DNA of 64,000 nucleotides from an uncultured Nostoc sp. GTDB lineage: Bacteria; Cyanobacteriota; Cyanobacteriia; Cyanobacteriales; Nostocaceae. The translations under genes were made by a program, and so were the position numbers. The stretch covers positions 1 through 64,000 of the forward strand of contig NZ_CALMFY010000014.1 of assembly GCF_937863485.1 (NCBI RefSeq). Direction: 5' to 3'. The notes under the pieces were generated by a model. It was not told the DNA's origin, ran no database searches, and saw nothing but the letters and a program-made list of their open reading frames with translations. Below, piece by piece: positions 62,646-64,000 of this stretch (position 1 is the first letter of the stretch; every line of letters begins with the position of its first letter).

Positions 62646-63374
62646 CTAATTAGATGCATTCGGCGGTTCAGGAGGTTCAGAAACCTTAGTCTTTCCTGGC
62701 TTGCGGGGTGGAGTGAAATTTTCCGGCACAATTGCTGATGTACTATTACTAAAATCAGGCGGAGACTGGCGGTAGAGCAATTCCATCTCATTCCCTGCCT
62801 TCCGAAAAACTTTGACTTGGTTGACTACAAAACTTTGAAATAAGCGGTAAAATATCAAACTAATGATGGCAACTATTAACCCCGTTGCAGTAGCAATCAG
62901 GGATTCACCAATACCAGTAGTCACCCCAGCTGTAGATTCAGTTCCCAAATCGCCAATCCGAATTGCTCGTAAAGCACGGATTAAACCCAAAACCGTGCCC
63001 AACAATCCCAGCAGTGGCGCTAAGGCAATTACGGCTTCTAAAAGTTTTTCACCTCGCCGCATTCCAGCCAATTCGTCTTCTGCTGTAGCCTCCAGTGCTA
63101 GTCGAAAGGTTTCGGCATCAGTTTTTGGAAAACGTAAGGGGGCGTAGAGAAAACGTCCAACAGGCTGATGGCTTGCAAGTCTTGCAATGTCCGCAGCTAC
63201 TTGCCAATTATCCTGGGCAGCATCCAGGATGCGATCGACTATTTGCTTTTCCTGAGTCAAAATTCGCAACCAGAACCACAAACGCTCGAAAATCACACTC
63301 AAAGACAGAATCGACAGAACTAACAAAGGCCACATCGCTGGCCCACCCTTATAAAACAAATCTAAAATATCCAC
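62646..63374 (-). CDS. ExbB/TolQ/MotA family proton channel protein
   Basis: 242 residues with a GTG start ([20 protein letters not shown]). Three membrane helices (about 13-33, 113-135, 150-175) and the core [20 protein letters not shown] are those of ExbB/TolQ. The tail is Pro-rich and acidic/basic. With the ExbD gene just downstream it should form the proton channel that energises TonB- or Tol-type transport. Start chosen because no ATG precedes the first helix. Confidence 0.92.
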   Translation of the reverse strand: MDILDLFYKGGPAMWPLLVLSILSLSVIFERLWFWLRILTQEKQIVDRILDAAQDNWQVAADIARLASHQPVGRFLYAPLRFPKTDAETFRLALEATAEDELAGMRRGEKLLEAVIALAPLLGLLGTVLGLIRALRAIRIGDLGTESTAGVTTGIGESLIATATGLIVAIISLIFYRLFQSFVVNQVKVFRKAGNEMELLYRQSPPDFSNSTSAIVPENFTPPRKPGKTKVSEPPEPPNASN

Positions 63375-63519
63375 TGTTTAAATTTCCTCCCTTTATGACT
63401 AGAGCAAATGTGCTAAAGCATTTTAATTTTAGAGATTAATGCAAAATGAGGGACTTCCAAAATATAAATTTCTCGAAAACCTAAAAAGACAGTGTAAGCA
63501 TGGCGTATTTGACTTAGAC

Positions 63520-64000
63520 TGCTGCACAAACTTGCTGCTGGGTAAGGCAATTGAATGATCAACTCACTTCCTTCACCAAAAGTAGAAAAACATTCCAGTT
63601 TACCACCATGTTTTTCGGTGATTAATGGATATCAGCCGCAACCATCTCCAGGAATCGATTCTGCACATCATAAATGGGACGATCTGCTGAAGCAACAATG
63701 TATGGATGATTGGGATAATTCCAGGTGAAAATCCGCAACCAGATAGGTTTACCCGCTTTTACGGCTTCGGTATACTAAGTTTCCTTAAAGTTGTCCCAAT
63801 CATAAATAGTAGTGATATGGGTGCGATTGCCCTGATTATTTGTTGCATAAGTAGAGACATTTTTTGGAGGCTTGACACCCCAATGATCAATCGTGACGGT
63901 TTTGCGATCGTAACGAGCAGATCCTGTGGTACTAAACTCTTATGCAGAATCACAGACTAGGTATTTGGTGACAGATTACGAGTAGCGTCTTCCAGACTAA
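63520..64000 (-). pseudogene. Broken sensor histidine kinase (runs off the window end)
   Basis: On the minus strand a sensor-domain piece reads GSARYDRKTVTIDHWGVKPP, then TTIYDWDNFKE, an in-frame stop, and KAGKPIWLRIFTWNYPNHPY up to MVAADIH. This fits the dCache-type input domain of cyanobacterial hybrid kinases. A frameshift follows, directly into the very end of a HATPase domain (ITEKHGGKLECFSTFGEGSE then LIIQLP). The HAMP, PAS, DHp and most of the ATPase are missing. Further stops lie near 63945. The gene begins outside the window. Confidence 0.7.

Overview
The window reads as chromosome of a filamentous heterocyst-type cyanobacterium of the Nostoc/Anabaena group. The evidence is the gene content: the clock kinase SasA, phycobilin lyase CpcT/CpeT, Psb29/Thf1, the NDH-1 subunit NdhS, a CRR7-like protein, and DUF2854, DUF2839, DUF3493 and HAS-barrel proteins. 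Supporting signs are recurrent GCGATCGC (HIP1) octamers, heptanucleotide tandem repeats of the AGTTAGG/TTCAAAA type, and many short interspersed palindromic repeats between genes. No intact insertion sequence, prophage, integrase or CRISPR array is visible. Mobile-like material is limited to repeats, one pair of MITE-like elements and several broken genes.

Layout. 0-5 kb: a DUF3493 gene, tRNA-Thr(CGT), a decayed toxin-antitoxin pair caught between two copies of a ~100-bp repeat, an M42 aminopeptidase, a PEP-CTERM GDSL esterase and an SLH lipoprotein. 5-17 kb is a signalling block: SasA, a REC-GGDEF diguanylate cyclase, CRR7, DUF2854, a single-domain response regulator, polyphosphate kinase and a sensor histidine kinase carrying an in-frame heptanucleotide repeat. 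17-27.5 kb: a sigma-like protein, a VOC-like membrane protein, a graveyard of DUF29 and TPR-CHAT fragments, LysS with a C-terminal KTSC domain, a Spy-like protein, a frameshifted PEP-CTERM gene, an M48 protease, a DinG-like helicase relative and DUF2839. 27.9-34.6 kb: prolyl oligopeptidase, a Uma2 nuclease and a two-domain M16 protease. 35.5-40 kb: two tandem related small genes, a 131-bp tandem repeat before glyA, then glyA and cinA. 41-45.5 kb: a di-haem peroxidase and a GmrSD-type DUF262/HNH protein with a broken partner gene. 45.6-52 kb: a DUF2993 protein, UDP-glucose dehydrogenase plus UDP-glucuronate decarboxylase (UDP-xylose supply), and a CPA2 antiporter with Usp domains. 52-64 kb: HAS-barrel, NdhS, RodA, Mrp, an SRPBCC protein, HemF, a STAS protein, CpcT/CpeT, Psb29, a 4-TM holin-like protein, ExbD/ExbB and a broken histidine kinase.

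How the genes work together. Most are stand-alone housekeeping or regulatory genes. Clear functional pairs are the two nucleotide-sugar genes (48187-49137 then 46658-48049 on the minus strand) and exbB-exbD. HemF, CpcT/CpeT, Psb29, NdhS and CRR7 all serve photosynthetic pigment or complex biogenesis but lie apart.

I did not find a convincing new multi-gene system. The features most worth following are the 131-bp tandem repeat with small antisense reading frames upstream of glyA, the heptamer repeat inside a kinase gene, the DUF262/HNH protein with its broken neighbour, the tandem paralogues at 35.5-36.3 kb and the five 11-bp repeats at 40.6 kb. All family calls are from reading motifs by eye; no database search was run.
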